Shown piece by piece: positions 44,983 to 54,664 of a DNA stretch of 64,000 bases. Position 1 is the stretch's first letter; every line of letters begins with the position of its first letter. The notes below the pieces were generated by a model. The model was not told where the DNA came from. It did no database searches and saw only the letters and a program-made list of their open reading frames with translations. The DNA is from Comamonas granuli NBRC 101663. Lineage in GTDB: Bacteria > Pseudomonadota > Gammaproteobacteria > Burkholderiales > Burkholderiaceae_C. The position numbers were made by a program, and so were the translations under genes. The stretch lies in NCBI RefSeq assembly GCF_000739995.1, contig NZ_BBJX01000002.1, forward strand, positions 277,910-341,909, in the 5' to 3' direction.

Positions 44983-45773
44983 AACGCCCCGCCGAGGCCG
45001 GGCGCGGCGGCTGGCGCAGCCTGCGCCTGACCGAGCGCGCGCAGATCGCGCAGACGCTGCAGCAGCGCCACCGCCTGCGCTGGCATGGCCTGTGCATCGG
45101 CAGCCTCACGCTGCTGGGCATGCTGCTGGCGGCCTGGGGGCAAAAGACGCTGGGCGTGCAGCAGTTGTCGGTACGCTATGCCGTCACGCTCACCGTGGGC
45201 TACCTGGCGTACCTGCTGGTGCTGCGCCTGTGGGCCGCCTGGCTGCTGCAGCCCGAGGGCGCGCGCCAGGACAGCGGCTGGGGTGCGGGGGACGCGCTCG
45301 ATGCCGGCGAGATGGCGCTGGACGTGGCCGATCTGGCGCGTTCTGCCGCGCGCGTGCGCCCCCTGGCCCCCCGGCCCGCGGGCGGGGGCGATGCCCAGGG
45401 CCTGGGCGACCTGGCCGGGGGCGCGCTCGACGGCCTGGGCAGCGCCGACGAGGGCGCCGTGGTGGTGGTGCCGGTGCTGGCCATCTTCGCCATTGCCGCG
45501 CTGGTGGTCATGGGCGCGGGCGCGCTGGCCCTGCTGTTCTTTGGCTGGGACGTGCTGCTGGCCGTGGCCGTGGAGCTGGCGTTTTCCCTGGCCACCGCCC
45601 GCGTGGCCATGGGCGTGGAGCGTGCGGGCTGGCTCAGTGCCGCCGTGCGCCTGACCTGGAAGCCGCTGCTCGGTGCGCTGCTGTGCGCCGTGGCGCTGGG
45701 CGCCACCATCGACCATTTCCTGCCGCAGGTCGATTCGCTGCCCGAGGCGGTGCGCGTGCTGCGCCAGCGCTGA
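44979..45773 (+). CDS. membrane protein of unknown function
   Basis: A 264-residue protein. Two N-terminal helices (about 38-58 and 66-86) and two or three C-terminal helices (about 158-180, 184-205, 225-243) bracket a cytosolic stretch of Ala/Gly-rich sequence. I do not recognise the family. Coupling to alr by ATGA overlap suggests joint translation, but a functional link is unproven. It converges with the EAL gene 34 nt away. Confidence 0.6.
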   Translation: MKRPAEAGRGGWRSLRLTERAQIAQTLQQRHRLRWHGLCIGSLTLLGMLLAAWGQKTLGVQQLSVRYAVTLTVGYLAYLLVLRLWAAWLLQPEGARQDSGWGAGDALDAGEMALDVADLARSAARVRPLAPRPAGGGDAQGLGDLAGGALDGLGSADEGAVVVVPVLAIFAIAALVVMGAGALALLFFGWDVLLAVAVELAFSLATARVAMGVERAGWLSAAVRLTWKPLLGALLCAVALGATIDHFLPQVDSLPEAVRVLRQR

Positions 45774-45807
45774 CCGGGAGCCTGCTGCGCGCGCCGCGCG
45801 TGCCGGT

Positions 45808-48678
45808 TCAGGGGGACTGCAGCGGCGCGGGCTCCGGCGCGGCCTGCCGGCTGCGCACAAAGGCCTCGAACGCCGCAGGCGCGAGCGGGCGGCTGAGGTG
45901 GTAGCCCTGCACCGCATTGCAGCCGCGCGCCTGCAGCCACTGCAGTTGCTCGGCGGTCTCCACGCCCTCGGCGATGGTGGAGAGCTCCAGGTTGCGCGCG
46001 AGCTCGATGATGGCGGTGGCGATGGCCTGGTCGTCGGGGTCGCAGCCCAGGTCGCGCACGAAGGACTGGTCGATCTTGAGCGTGTGGATCTTGAAGCGCT
46101 TGAGGTAGCTCAGCGAGGAGTAGCCCGTGCCGAAGTCGTCGATGGAGAGCCGGATGCCCTTGGCGCGCAGGGCCTCGATGCGCTGCGCGGCCACTTCGGG
46201 GTTCTTCATGGCCACGGCCTCGGTCAGCTCCAGCTCCAGGCACTGCGGCGCCACCCCGGCCTGCTGCAGCAGGTGGTCCACCACCTCGGGCAGGTCGGGC
46301 TGGTTGAACTGCACGGCCGAGAGGTTCACGGCCACGGTGAGCGGCGCCAGGCCCTGGTCCTGCCAGGCGCGCAGTTGCGCCAGCGCCTCGCGCAGCGCCC
46401 ACTCGCCCATGGCCACGATGAGGCCGCTGGCCTCGGCCAGGGGGATGAACTCGGCGGGCGAGACGGCGCCCCACTGCGGCGAGTTCCAGCGCATCAAGGC
46501 CTCGGCGCCGGTGATGCGGCCGCTGGCCAGGTCCATCTGCGGCTGGTAGGCCAGGTGCAGCTCGCCGCGCTGCTGCGCCTGGCGCAGGGCGTGGCCCAGG
46601 GCCAGGGTGCGCGCGGTGCGCTCCTGCATCTCGGGCATGAAGAAGCAGTAGCCGTTGCGGCTGTCTTCCTTGACGCGGTACATGGCCGTCTCGGCATGCT
46701 TGAGCAGGGTGTCGAACTGCGTGGCGTCGCCGGGGCACAGCGCGATGCCTATGGAGCCGGTGACGGTGATCTCCTGCGCGGCCAGGGTGAAGGGCTGGGC
46801 CAGGCTGGCCAGCAGCGCGGCCGCGAGTTCGGCCGCCCCGCCCTGCTCCAGGCCGGGCAGCAGGGCCACGAAGTCGTCGCCCGCGTGGCGCGAGAGCACG
46901 TCCTGCAGCCGCAGCGTGTTGCGCAGGCGGCGCGCCATCTCCAGCAGCAGCATGTCGCCCATGACATGGCCCAGGGTGTCGTTCACCTCCTTGAAATGGT
47001 CCAGGTCGATCCACAGTACGGCCAGGCGCTCGTCCTGGGCGCGCGCATGCGCGAAATGCTCCTGCAGCAGGCTGCGGTTGGGCAGACCGGTGAGCGGATC
47101 CTGGCGCGAGAGCTGCTGGATGCGCTCGGCCGTGCGCTTCTTCTCGGTGATGTCTTCCTTGTGCGCCAGGTAGTGGATGACCTCGCCCGCGGCATTGCGC
47201 ACCGGGCTGATGAGCACCGACTCCACGTACTCCTTCCCGGACTTGCTGCGGTTGACCAGCTCGCCCTGCCAGGGCTTGCCCTGCGAGAGCTGCGCCCACA
47301 TGGCCTGGTAGGTGGACGCCGGGGTCTTGCCCGACTGCAGCAGGCGCGGGTTGCTGCCGATGGCCTCTGCGGCGCTGTAGCCGCTGCGGCGCGTGAAGGC
47401 CGCGTTGACGTACTCGATGCGCGCATCCAGGTCGGTGATGACGATGGACAGGGGGCTTTGCTCCACCGCCTCGGAGAGCTTGAGCAGGGCCAGCTCGGTC
47501 TGGCGGCGCTCGGTGATGTCGCGCGAGATCACCACGAAGCCCTCGTGCTGCCCCGACACCGCGGTCTTGCGCGCCACGGACAGCTCGAACCAGCGCACGC
47601 CGCCGCCGAGCACCGGCAGGGCAATGATCTTGCCGCGCGACAGGCCGTGCTCGCGCGCTTCGGCGATGGCGTCCACCGATGCCCCCAGCGCCTGGGGGGG
47701 GATGACATCGGTCAGGCTGCGGCCCAGCAATTGCGCGGTGGGGACGGCCAGCTCCTCGGGCCGGGAGGCGTGCACGGACAGGAACCGCCCCTGCTCGTCG
47801 AGCTCGAACAGCAGGTCGGGCAATGCGTCGAGCGTGGCGCGCAGGCGCCGCTGCGAGTCGCGCAGCAGGCGGTAGGGGTTTTGCACGGTCTCGACGAAGA
47901 TCGCGCGGTACAGAAAGGCGTAGGCCACGACCTTGTAGAGGTGGCCGAAGAAGTTGTAGACGTCCGACACCTCGGCGTAGAGCGTGAAGAAGAACTCGCC
48001 CAGGGCCATGATGCACACGGCCGCAAACAGCCCGCTGGTGTTCTGGCTGCGCGGCTGGCGCAGGCGCCACAGCAGCACGGTGGCGGCCAGCAGGTTGAGC
48101 GCGATCAGCGCGTACTCGGCCGCGATCTTGACCGGCGTGAGCCCCTGCCCCGGCACGAAGGTGCGCGGCAGCCAACCGGGGGCGAGGAGGAACAGCGCAT
48201 GCAGCGCCCCCACCAGGGCCAGCACCAGCGCCAGCAGCACCCACGGCGCGTGCGGCGGCAGGCGCCGCTCGCCCCAGGGCACGGCCGCGGCCAGCAGCGC
48301 CAGCGCGCCGAGCAGGCGCGCGGCCAACCAGAAGAGGATGGCCTTCTCCGGATCGTTGGGCGTGAAGTACTCGGGCATGCCGGCATAGGACAGCATGTGC
48401 GAGAAGTCCAGCAGCGCCACGCCCAGGAAGGCAATGCCCGGCAGCAGCACGTGCTGCGGCAGGTTCTCGTGGCGCACGCTCCACACCAGCGAGAAGGTCA
48501 GCGCAGCCACGGCGATGGCCAGCGTCTCCAGCCCCATGTGCAGCGGCAGGTACCGCGCCAGGCCCTGGGCGCCCGGCATGCTGGGCAGGCTGCTGACCAG
48601 GAGCAGCAATGCGCCCAGGGCGGCGACAGTGCGCAGGACTTGGCGGGCCTGGGGCTGGTGGCTGGGGTGGATCAGCAT
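45808..48678 (-). CDS. MASE3-PAS-GGDEF-EAL membrane phosphodiesterase
   Basis: A 956-residue protein. A seven-helix MASE3-like sensor (about 15-250; HVLLPGIAFLGVALLDFSHM) is followed by two PAS domains (about 275-400 and 405-525). A GGDEF domain has degenerate A-G-D-D-F near residue 600, and an EAL domain has GAEALMRW near 724, SIDDFGTGYSSL, KIDQSFVRDL and TIAEGVET intact. The cyclase half is probably inactive or regulatory and the EAL half should hydrolyse c-di-GMP. It starts close to repeat copy 9 and is divergent from the isomerase-like gene. Confidence 0.88.
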   Translation of the reverse strand: MLIHPSHQPQARQVLRTVAALGALLLLVSSLPSMPGAQGLARYLPLHMGLETLAIAVAALTFSLVWSVRHENLPQHVLLPGIAFLGVALLDFSHMLSYAGMPEYFTPNDPEKAILFWLAARLLGALALLAAAVPWGERRLPPHAPWVLLALVLALVGALHALFLLAPGWLPRTFVPGQGLTPVKIAAEYALIALNLLAATVLLWRLRQPRSQNTSGLFAAVCIMALGEFFFTLYAEVSDVYNFFGHLYKVVAYAFLYRAIFVETVQNPYRLLRDSQRRLRATLDALPDLLFELDEQGRFLSVHASRPEELAVPTAQLLGRSLTDVIPPQALGASVDAIAEAREHGLSRGKIIALPVLGGGVRWFELSVARKTAVSGQHEGFVVISRDITERRQTELALLKLSEAVEQSPLSIVITDLDARIEYVNAAFTRRSGYSAAEAIGSNPRLLQSGKTPASTYQAMWAQLSQGKPWQGELVNRSKSGKEYVESVLISPVRNAAGEVIHYLAHKEDITEKKRTAERIQQLSRQDPLTGLPNRSLLQEHFAHARAQDERLAVLWIDLDHFKEVNDTLGHVMGDMLLLEMARRLRNTLRLQDVLSRHAGDDFVALLPGLEQGGAAELAAALLASLAQPFTLAAQEITVTGSIGIALCPGDATQFDTLLKHAETAMYRVKEDSRNGYCFFMPEMQERTARTLALGHALRQAQQRGELHLAYQPQMDLASGRITGAEALMRWNSPQWGAVSPAEFIPLAEASGLIVAMGEWALREALAQLRAWQDQGLAPLTVAVNLSAVQFNQPDLPEVVDHLLQQAGVAPQCLELELTEAVAMKNPEVAAQRIEALRAKGIRLSIDDFGTGYSSLSYLKRFKIHTLKIDQSFVRDLGCDPDDQAIATAIIELARNLELSTIAEGVETAEQLQWLQARGCNAVQGYHLSRPLAPAAFEAFVRSRQAAPEPAPLQSP

Positions 48679-48785
48679 AGGGTGCGTCGAGGTGGCGAAC
48701 CGGGCAAATGTACTGGCCCCGCAGGGCCAGGCAGGACGGCTGGCGCCGAACCCCCGCAGCGCGCTGTGGCAAGGCGCTGGCGTGC

Positions 48786-48835
48786 GCTATTTAATTGATA
48801 GCTTCTGGCGCTTGCGGTAGAAGCGCTACGGCCCG
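48786..48835 (+). repeat. dispersed repeat copy 9 (forward), in a divergent promoter gap
   Basis: TTTAATTGATAGCTTCTGGC, then GCTTGCGGTAGAAGCGCTAC. GCGCTT and AAGCGC can pair. This copy lies between divergent start regions rather than between stops, so it may influence promoter activity of the EAL and isomerase genes. Confidence 0.75.
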
Positions 48836-48857
48836 ATTTGGTGCAAAAATCTGCGCC

Positions 48858-49679
48858 ATGCCGAAATTCGCCGCCAACCTGAGCCTGATGTACACCGAGC
48901 TGCCCTTTCTGGAGCGCTTTGCCGCCGCCGCGCACGACGGCTTTGCCGCGGTGGAATACCTGTTTCCCTATGCCTGGGAGCCCGAGGTGCTGGCCGAGCG
49001 GCTGCGTGCGCACGGCCTGCGCCAGGTGCTGTTCAACGCGCCGCCCGCGGGCCTCACGCGCACGGCCATGGCCGCGGCCTGGGACCAGGGCGCGCGCGGC
49101 ACGGCGGCCCTGCCCGGGTGCACGGCGGAGTTCCGCGCCGGGGTGCTGCAGGCGCTGGACTATGCCGAGGCGCTCGACTGCCCGCGCATCCACTGCATGG
49201 CCGGCTGCGCCCCCGCCGGCGCCGCGCCGGGCGCGCTGCCCGCCTGCTACGTGGACAACCTGCGCTGGGCCGCCGAGCAGGCCGGGCGCCGCGGGCGCAC
49301 GCTGCTCATCGAGCCCATCAACCCGCGCGACATGCCCGGCTACCTGCTGCAGCGCCAGGACCAGGCGCACGCCCTGCTCGACGCCGTGGACTCGCCCCAC
49401 CTGCAGGTGCAGATGGACCTCTACCACTGCCAGATCGTCGAGGGCGACCTTGCCACCCGGCTGCGCCGCTACCTGCCCACGGGCCGCGTGGGCCACCTGC
49501 AGATCGCGGGCGTGCCCGAGCGCCATGAGCCTGACCAGGGCGAAGTCCACTACCCCTACCTGTTCGACCTGATCGACGCGCTGGGCTACGCGGGCTGGAT
49601 AGGCTGCGAGTACCGCCCGCGCGGCGCCACCACGGCCGGGCTGGGCTGGCGCGCGGCAAGCGCCCGTAGAACTGCGTAA
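48858..49679 (+). CDS. hydroxypyruvate isomerase-like TIM-barrel protein
   Basis: A 273-residue xylose-isomerase-like barrel. FAANLSLMYTELPFLERFAA at the N-terminus, LIEPINPRDMPGYLL (metal-ligand Glu), VQMDLYHCQIVEGD (Asp/His) and GCEYRPRG (Glu) match Hyi/OtnI-type isomerases. It probably interconverts hydroxypyruvate and tartronate semialdehyde or a related sugar acid. No operon partner of the pathway is nearby. No Shine-Dalgarno; A-rich AAAAAT stands 7 nt before the ATG. Confidence 0.82.
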   Translation: MPKFAANLSLMYTELPFLERFAAAAHDGFAAVEYLFPYAWEPEVLAERLRAHGLRQVLFNAPPAGLTRTAMAAAWDQGARGTAALPGCTAEFRAGVLQALDYAEALDCPRIHCMAGCAPAGAAPGALPACYVDNLRWAAEQAGRRGRTLLIEPINPRDMPGYLLQRQDQAHALLDAVDSPHLQVQMDLYHCQIVEGDLATRLRRYLPTGRVGHLQIAGVPERHEPDQGEVHYPYLFDLIDALGYAGWIGCEYRPRGATTAGLGWRAASARRTA

Positions 49680-49691
49680 GGGAAAGCGCGC

Positions 49692-49715
49692 TGCGTATGT
49701 AACAAAATTTACGCA
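49692..49715. promoter_or_regulatory. AT-rich inverted repeat before the chemoreceptor gene
   Basis: TGCGTA-N12-TACGCA with an A/T-rich centre, 58 nt before the chemoreceptor ATG. It is the most A/T-rich patch in the region and may be an operator. A TTGACG follows at about 49724. Confidence 0.4.
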
Positions 49716-49773
49716 TACATTCGCTTGACGTTACGGAACGCGCCGCCAGGCATTTGACGTCAGGAGACATCCC

Positions 49774-51783
49774 ATGGGTACCAGCCAGAGCCATTCTCCC
49801 GCTCAAGCACCGGCCCCTTCGGTCCACACCCAATCGGTCGCACGCCGTGTCACGCTGCTGGCCATCGGGCTGGTGGCCGTGGTGCTGATCCTCGTGGGCT
49901 GGGCCATTGCGGCGCTCACCAGCAGCAGCACGCGCGCCCAGGTCGTGCGCAGCGTGGGCGACACCACGCAGAGCGTGGCCCAGTCGCTGGACGCCGCCGA
50001 CGCCACCAACCGCGAACTGGTGCAGGGCGCGATGAAGGGCTTTCAGCGCTACTTCGAGGCCACCATGCAGCTCGACGAAGGCACGGGCGAGCTGCGCAGC
50101 TACGGCGCCCTGGTCAACGAGGACTACGGCTCGGTGGACAAGTTCGCCAACGAGACCGGCGGCATCGCCAGCGTCTACATGCGCAAGGGCGACGGCTTCG
50201 TGCGCATCACCACCTCGCTCAAGGGCCAGGACGGCAAACGCCTGCTGGGGCAGATGCTCGAGAACCGCGCCGTGCTCGACAAGGTGCGCAAGGGCGAGCC
50301 CTACGTCGGGCGCATGGTCGTCGGCGGCAAGCCCTACATGGGCTACTACCTGCCCGCCAAGGACGCCGCGGGCCAGGTCGTGGCCCTACTGTTCATCGGC
50401 AGCGATGTGAGCGTGTTCGAGGGCATGTTCGAGAAGCAGGCGGCGCAGACCCGGTTCTTCGAGCACGGCGGGCTGTACGTCATCGACCCGCGCGGCGGGC
50501 TCGACGAGGCGGTGTTCGTCGCCCACCCCACGGCGCGCGGCCAGAAGGTGCTGCAGGCCTACCCGCAGGCACGCGCCTTCTTCGAGGCCCTGGGCGCAGC
50601 GCCCGGCGGCCTGGTGCCCGCCGCCGCCAGCGTGCTGGGCAGCGAGGGCGGCCCGGCCTGGGCGCTGCTGCGCAAGACGCAGGCCGACGGCTGGTGGGTC
50701 GTGGCCGAGGTGCCTGAGGCCGAGGCCATGGCCAGCCAGCAGCGCGTGAACCTGGCCGTCTGGGGCCTGATGGCCCTGGCCCTGGCGCTGCTGGGCGCGG
50801 GGCTGTTCGTGGTGCTGCGCCGCGGCGTGAGCGCGCCGCTGCGCGAGCTCACGCACGCTATCACCCTGGTCGGGCAGGGCGATCTCACGCAGGCCTTCCA
50901 CACGCGCAAGCACGACGAGATCGGCGCGCTGGTGCAGGAGGTCGAGGCCATGCGCCAGCGCTATGTGCACATGCTCCAGCAGGTGCGCCAGGCGGTGGAC
51001 AGCATCACCACCGCCAGCGCCGAGATCGCCACCGGCAATCAGGACCTTTCGGCACGCACCGAGCACACGGCCAGCAGCCTGGCCGAGACGGCGCAGAGCA
51101 TGGAGCAGCTCACCGCCACGGTGCGCCAGTCGGCCGATGCGGCGCGCCAGGCCAATGCGCTGGCGGGTTCGGCCGCCGAGGTGGCGGCGCGCGGCGGCCA
51201 GGTCGTGGGCCAGGTGGTGGCCACCATGGGCGACATCCACCAGAGCGCGCGCCGCATCGCCGACATCATCGGCGTGATCGACGGCATCGCCTTCCAGACC
51301 AACATCCTGGCGCTCAACGCCGCCGTGGAGGCGGCGCGCGCGGGCGAGCAGGGGCGCGGCTTTGCCGTAGTGGCCAGCGAGGTGCGCTCCCTGGCCGGGC
51401 GCAGCGCCGACGCCGCCAAGGAGATCAAGCAGCTCATCACGGCCTCGGTCGAGAAGGTCGATGCCGGCACCCAGCTCGTGGAGAACGCGGGCAGCACCAT
51501 GGACGAGATCGTCGGCTCCGTGCAGCGCGTGGGCGGCATCATCGGCGATATCACTGCCGCTGCGGCGGAGCAGTCCGACGGCATAGGCCAGGTCAACCAG
51601 GCGGTGAACCAGCTCGACCAGATGACGCAGCAGAACGCCGCGCTGGTCGAGCAGTCCGCCGCTGCCGCGCAAAGCCTGCGCGAGCAGGCCCAGCGCCTGG
51701 TGGCGGCGGTGCAGGTGTTCCGCCTGGAGCAAAGGCCCGCCGGCGCGCAGGCCTTGCCGGCACCGGCGGCAGGGGCCGAGTAA
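49774..51783 (+). CDS. methyl-accepting chemotaxis protein
   Basis: A 669-residue receptor. The first helix (about 25-48) and a periplasmic Cache-type sensor (about 50-325; [28 protein letters not shown]) are followed by a second helix (about 328-348), HAMP (about 350-400) and the signalling hairpin with [20 protein letters not shown] and [18 protein letters not shown]. It relays ligand binding to CheA/CheW. The C-terminus is Ala/Pro-rich without a CheR-binding pentapeptide. AGGAG precedes the ATG. The ligand is unknown. Confidence 0.93.
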   Translation: MGTSQSHSPAQAPAPSVHTQSVARRVTLLAIGLVAVVLILVGWAIAALTSSSTRAQVVRSVGDTTQSVAQSLDAADATNRELVQGAMKGFQRYFEATMQLDEGTGELRSYGALVNEDYGSVDKFANETGGIASVYMRKGDGFVRITTSLKGQDGKRLLGQMLENRAVLDKVRKGEPYVGRMVVGGKPYMGYYLPAKDAAGQVVALLFIGSDVSVFEGMFEKQAAQTRFFEHGGLYVIDPRGGLDEAVFVAHPTARGQKVLQAYPQARAFFEALGAAPGGLVPAAASVLGSEGGPAWALLRKTQADGWWVVAEVPEAEAMASQQRVNLAVWGLMALALALLGAGLFVVLRRGVSAPLRELTHAITLVGQGDLTQAFHTRKHDEIGALVQEVEAMRQRYVHMLQQVRQAVDSITTASAEIATGNQDLSARTEHTASSLAETAQSMEQLTATVRQSADAARQANALAGSAAEVAARGGQVVGQVVATMGDIHQSARRIADIIGVIDGIAFQTNILALNAAVEAARAGEQGRGFAVVASEVRSLAGRSADAAKEIKQLITASVEKVDAGTQLVENAGSTMDEIVGSVQRVGGIIGDITAAAAEQSDGIGQVNQAVNQLDQMTQQNAALVEQSAAAAQSLREQAQRLVAAVQVFRLEQRPAGAQALPAPAAGAE

Positions 51784-51886
51784 CAGGCGCCTTGTCCCGA
51801 AGGCATGGAAGGGCCTGCGCCAAGGTGCTTGCAGGCCCGGGCGCGCTCGTTCATGATGCTGCGACCGTGCCCTGTGTGTCCTGCCC

Positions 51887-53092
51887 GTGACCTTCCTGCT
51901 GCCCCCCCTGGATATTCCCACCACGCTGCAAATGATTGTGGCGGCCTCTTTCACCATGGCGGCGGCGCTCGCGGCCATGGGGCCCCAGCAGCGCGACGGC
52001 ATCAGCCTCTGGGCCCTGGCCCTGGTCCTGCACGGCGGGGCCTTTGCGCTGTTCGTGCTGCGCGGCCAGGCGCCCGACTGGGCCAGCATCGTGCTTGGCA
52101 ATGCCCTGCTGGCGGGCACGCTGGCCCTGTTGCTGGGCGCCGTGCAGCAGTTCCACGCCCGCCCCCTGCCCTGGATGGCCATGGGGCTGCCGGTGCTGGG
52201 GCAGGCGCTGCTCGCGACGCTGCTGCTGGACGACTACCGCTGGCGCCTGGCGGGGATCAACGTCGTCCTGACCCTGCAGACCGCCGCCGTGCTGTGGGCC
52301 CTGTGGTTCCCCCAGCGGCCCCAGCCTGCGCGCGGCGCCGTGCTGGTGACGTTGGGGCTGGCGCCGCACACCCTGCTGCTGGCCGTGCGTGCGGGCTGGG
52401 TGGCCTGGTACGGCGCGCCCAACCAGGGGCTGCTGCAAAGCGGGACCACCCAGGGCGTCACCTTCCTGACGTCCTACGTCGTCATCATCCTGGCCTCCCT
52501 GGGCTTTGTGCTCATGACCAAGGACCGGGTGGACGCCGCCAACCGCCGCCTGGCCACCACCGATGCCCTGACGGGCGTGGCCAACCGGCGTGCCCTCATC
52601 CAGGCGCTGGACCGCGACATGGCCCTGGCCCTGCGCACGCAGGAGCCCTACGCGGTCATGATGCTCGACCTGGACCATTTCAAGAACGTGAACGACCGGC
52701 ACGGCCACCTGGCGGGCGACCAGGTGCTGTGCCATGTGGCGGGCGTGCTGCGCCAGCGCCTGCGTGCGCAGGACATGGTGGGCCGCTATGGCGGCGAGGA
52801 GTTCCTCGTGCTCATGCCCTGCACGGCCGCGGCCGGCGCGCTGGAGGCCGCGCAGGCGCTGCGCCAGGCCGTGGAGCAGTCGCCCTGCCCCTATGGCGGC
52901 CAGACCATTCCCATCACGGTCAGCATCGGCGTCTGTGCCAGCCCGCTTGCGCCGGGGGACAGCTGGGACCAGCTCATCCACGTGGCCGACCAGGCGCTCT
53001 ACAGCGCCAAGCAGGCCGGGCGCAACCGCGTCGCCTGGGCCCCGCTGCCGCGCCATGCCGGGCCGGAGACCCTGCCGAACACTGAATTTTGA
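51887..53092 (+). CDS. diguanylate cyclase with N-terminal membrane domain
   Basis: A 401-residue protein. Six or seven helices (about 10-215) are followed by a GGDEF domain (about 225-385) with active site GRYGGEEF near 303 and an inhibitory I-site R-A-Q-D five residues earlier. DLDHFKNVNDRHGH and VSIGVC are intact. It should make c-di-GMP from GTP and be product-inhibited. The start is a GTG at 51887 (M-T-F-L-L-P-P-L-D-I); no strong ribosome site. It forms a c-di-GMP-rich stretch with the EAL gene and the chemoreceptor. Confidence 0.88.
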   Translation: MTFLLPPLDIPTTLQMIVAASFTMAAALAAMGPQQRDGISLWALALVLHGGAFALFVLRGQAPDWASIVLGNALLAGTLALLLGAVQQFHARPLPWMAMGLPVLGQALLATLLLDDYRWRLAGINVVLTLQTAAVLWALWFPQRPQPARGAVLVTLGLAPHTLLLAVRAGWVAWYGAPNQGLLQSGTTQGVTFLTSYVVIILASLGFVLMTKDRVDAANRRLATTDALTGVANRRALIQALDRDMALALRTQEPYAVMMLDLDHFKNVNDRHGHLAGDQVLCHVAGVLRQRLRAQDMVGRYGGEEFLVLMPCTAAAGALEAAQALRQAVEQSPCPYGGQTIPITVSIGVCASPLAPGDSWDQLIHVADQALYSAKQAGRNRVAWAPLPRHAGPETLPNTEF

Positions 53093-53143
53093 GCGCAGGA
53101 CTATGCTGCGCACTGCATTGTCTGCCCCCCTGGAGGTTTCGCC

Positions 53144-54604
53144 ATGAACGCACCCCTGCCGCCCGCCGCCCTCGATGCCGCCGCCGCCCTGGAGCGCATT
53201 GCCCAGACCTGGGACGCGCACATCGTCCCGCAGCTGCAGGACTACATCCGCATTCCTGCCAAGTCGCCCCTGTTCGCCCCGGACTGGGCGCAGCAGGGCC
53301 TGCTCGACACCGTGGTGCGCCACGCCGCCGACTGGGTGCAGGCCCAGCCGGTGGCCGGGCTCACCGCCGAGGTGGTGCGCCTGCCCGGCCGCACGCCGGT
53401 GCTGTTCTTTGAAATTGCCGCCACGCGCCCCGCCAGCCCGCAAACGGTGCTGATGTACGGCCACCTGGACAAGCAGCCCGAGTTTTCCGGCTGGCGCGCC
53501 GACCTCGGCCCCTGGACGCCCAAGATGGAGGACGGCAAGCTCTATGGCCGCGGCGGCGCCGACGACGGCTACGCCGTCTACGCCAGCATCGCCGCCGTGC
53601 AGGAGCTGCAGCGCCAGGGCGTGCCGCACCCGCGCATCGTCGGCCTCATCGAGACCAGCGAGGAAAGCGGCTCGCGCGACCTGCTGCCCTACATCGACGC
53701 CCTCAAAAGCCGCCTGGGCGCGGTGGCGCTGGTGGTCTGCCTCGACTCGGGCGCGGGCAATTACGACCAGCTCTGGCTCACCACCAGCCTGCGCGGCATG
53801 GCCAGCGGCACGCTCAAGGTGGAGATCCTTACCGAGGGCATCCACTCGGGCGACGCCTCGGGCCTGGTTCCCTCGTCCTTCCGCATCATGCGCCAGGTGC
53901 TCGACCGGCTGGAGGACTCGGCCACCGGGCGCCTGCTGCCCGCCAGCTTCCACTGCGCTGTACCGGCCGAGCGCCTGGCGCAGGCGCGCGCCACGGCCGC
54001 CATCCTGGGCGAGGAGGTGTATCGGCGCTTTCCCTGGGCGCAGCACGACTGCGGCGGCTCCACCCTCACCGCCCTGCCCACCACCCAGGATCCGGTGCAG
54101 GCCCTGCTCAAGCGCACCTGGGAGCCTACGCTCAGCGTGACCGGCGCCGAGGGCTTCCCGGCCCTGCAGGACGCGGGCAATGTGCTGCGCCCCTACACCG
54201 CCTTCAAGCTGTCCTTGCGCCTGCCGCCGCTGGTGGACGCGGCGGCCTGCGTGCAGGAGATGAAGGCGCTGCTCGAAGACAACGCCCCCTACCAGGCCAA
54301 GGTGACCTGGGAGAGCGCTAGCGGCGCCAACGGCTGGAACGCGCCCGACACGGCGCCCTGGTTCGCCCGGGCGCTGGACGCCGCCAGCCAGGCGCATTTC
54401 GGCGCGCCCTGCGGCTTCATCGGCCAGGGCGGCACCATTCCGCTCATGGGCCTGCTGAGCCAGGGCTTTCCGCAGGCGCAGATGATGGTCTGCGGCGTGC
54501 TGGGCCCCAAGAGCAACGCCCACGGCCCGAACGAATTCCTGCACGTGCCCTACGCCAAGAAGCTGACGGCTGCCGTGGCGCAGGTGATTGCCAGCCTGCC
54601 TTGA
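53144..54604 (+). CDS. M20-family dipeptidase/deacylase
   Basis: A 486-residue soluble zinc hydrolase. MYGHLDKQPEFSGW, LYGRGGADDGYAVYASI, ETSEESGSRD and HGPNEFLHVPY supply the two-metal site; SGDASGLVPSSFRIMRQ is the lid/dimer region. It resembles carnosinase-like M20 peptidases that cut dipeptides or N-acyl amino acids. GGAGG precedes the ATG. The neighbours give no pathway. It is followed by a GC stem-loop at 54611. Confidence 0.88.
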   Translation: MNAPLPPAALDAAAALERIAQTWDAHIVPQLQDYIRIPAKSPLFAPDWAQQGLLDTVVRHAADWVQAQPVAGLTAEVVRLPGRTPVLFFEIAATRPASPQTVLMYGHLDKQPEFSGWRADLGPWTPKMEDGKLYGRGGADDGYAVYASIAAVQELQRQGVPHPRIVGLIETSEESGSRDLLPYIDALKSRLGAVALVVCLDSGAGNYDQLWLTTSLRGMASGTLKVEILTEGIHSGDASGLVPSSFRIMRQVLDRLEDSATGRLLPASFHCAVPAERLAQARATAAILGEEVYRRFPWAQHDCGGSTLTALPTTQDPVQALLKRTWEPTLSVTGAEGFPALQDAGNVLRPYTAFKLSLRLPPLVDAAACVQEMKALLEDNAPYQAKVTWESASGANGWNAPDTAPWFARALDAASQAHFGAPCGFIGQGGTIPLMGLLSQGFPQAQMMVCGVLGPKSNAHGPNEFLHVPYAKKLTAAVAQVIASLP

Positions 54605-54610
54605 GCCAGA

Positions 54611-54632
54611 GGGCGGGGCGCCGGCCCCGCCC
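54611..54632 (+). terminator. GC-rich stem-loop after the M20 gene
   Basis: GGGCGGGGC-gccg-GCCCCGCCC, a perfect 9-bp stem with a 4-nt loop beginning 7 nt after the stop. No T-run follows, so it may stabilise the mRNA end or act weakly as a terminator. Confidence 0.4.
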
Positions 54633-54664
54633 CTGGCCGCACCCACGCCTTGCTTGCGCACGCC

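Noticed and set aside
45200..48772. A 1190-residue open frame on the minus strand across the EAL gene
   Set aside because: It is a frame shadow of the real 956-residue MASE3-PAS-GGDEF-EAL gene: composition is Arg/Ala/Pro-rich with no domain motif, as expected in high-GC DNA.
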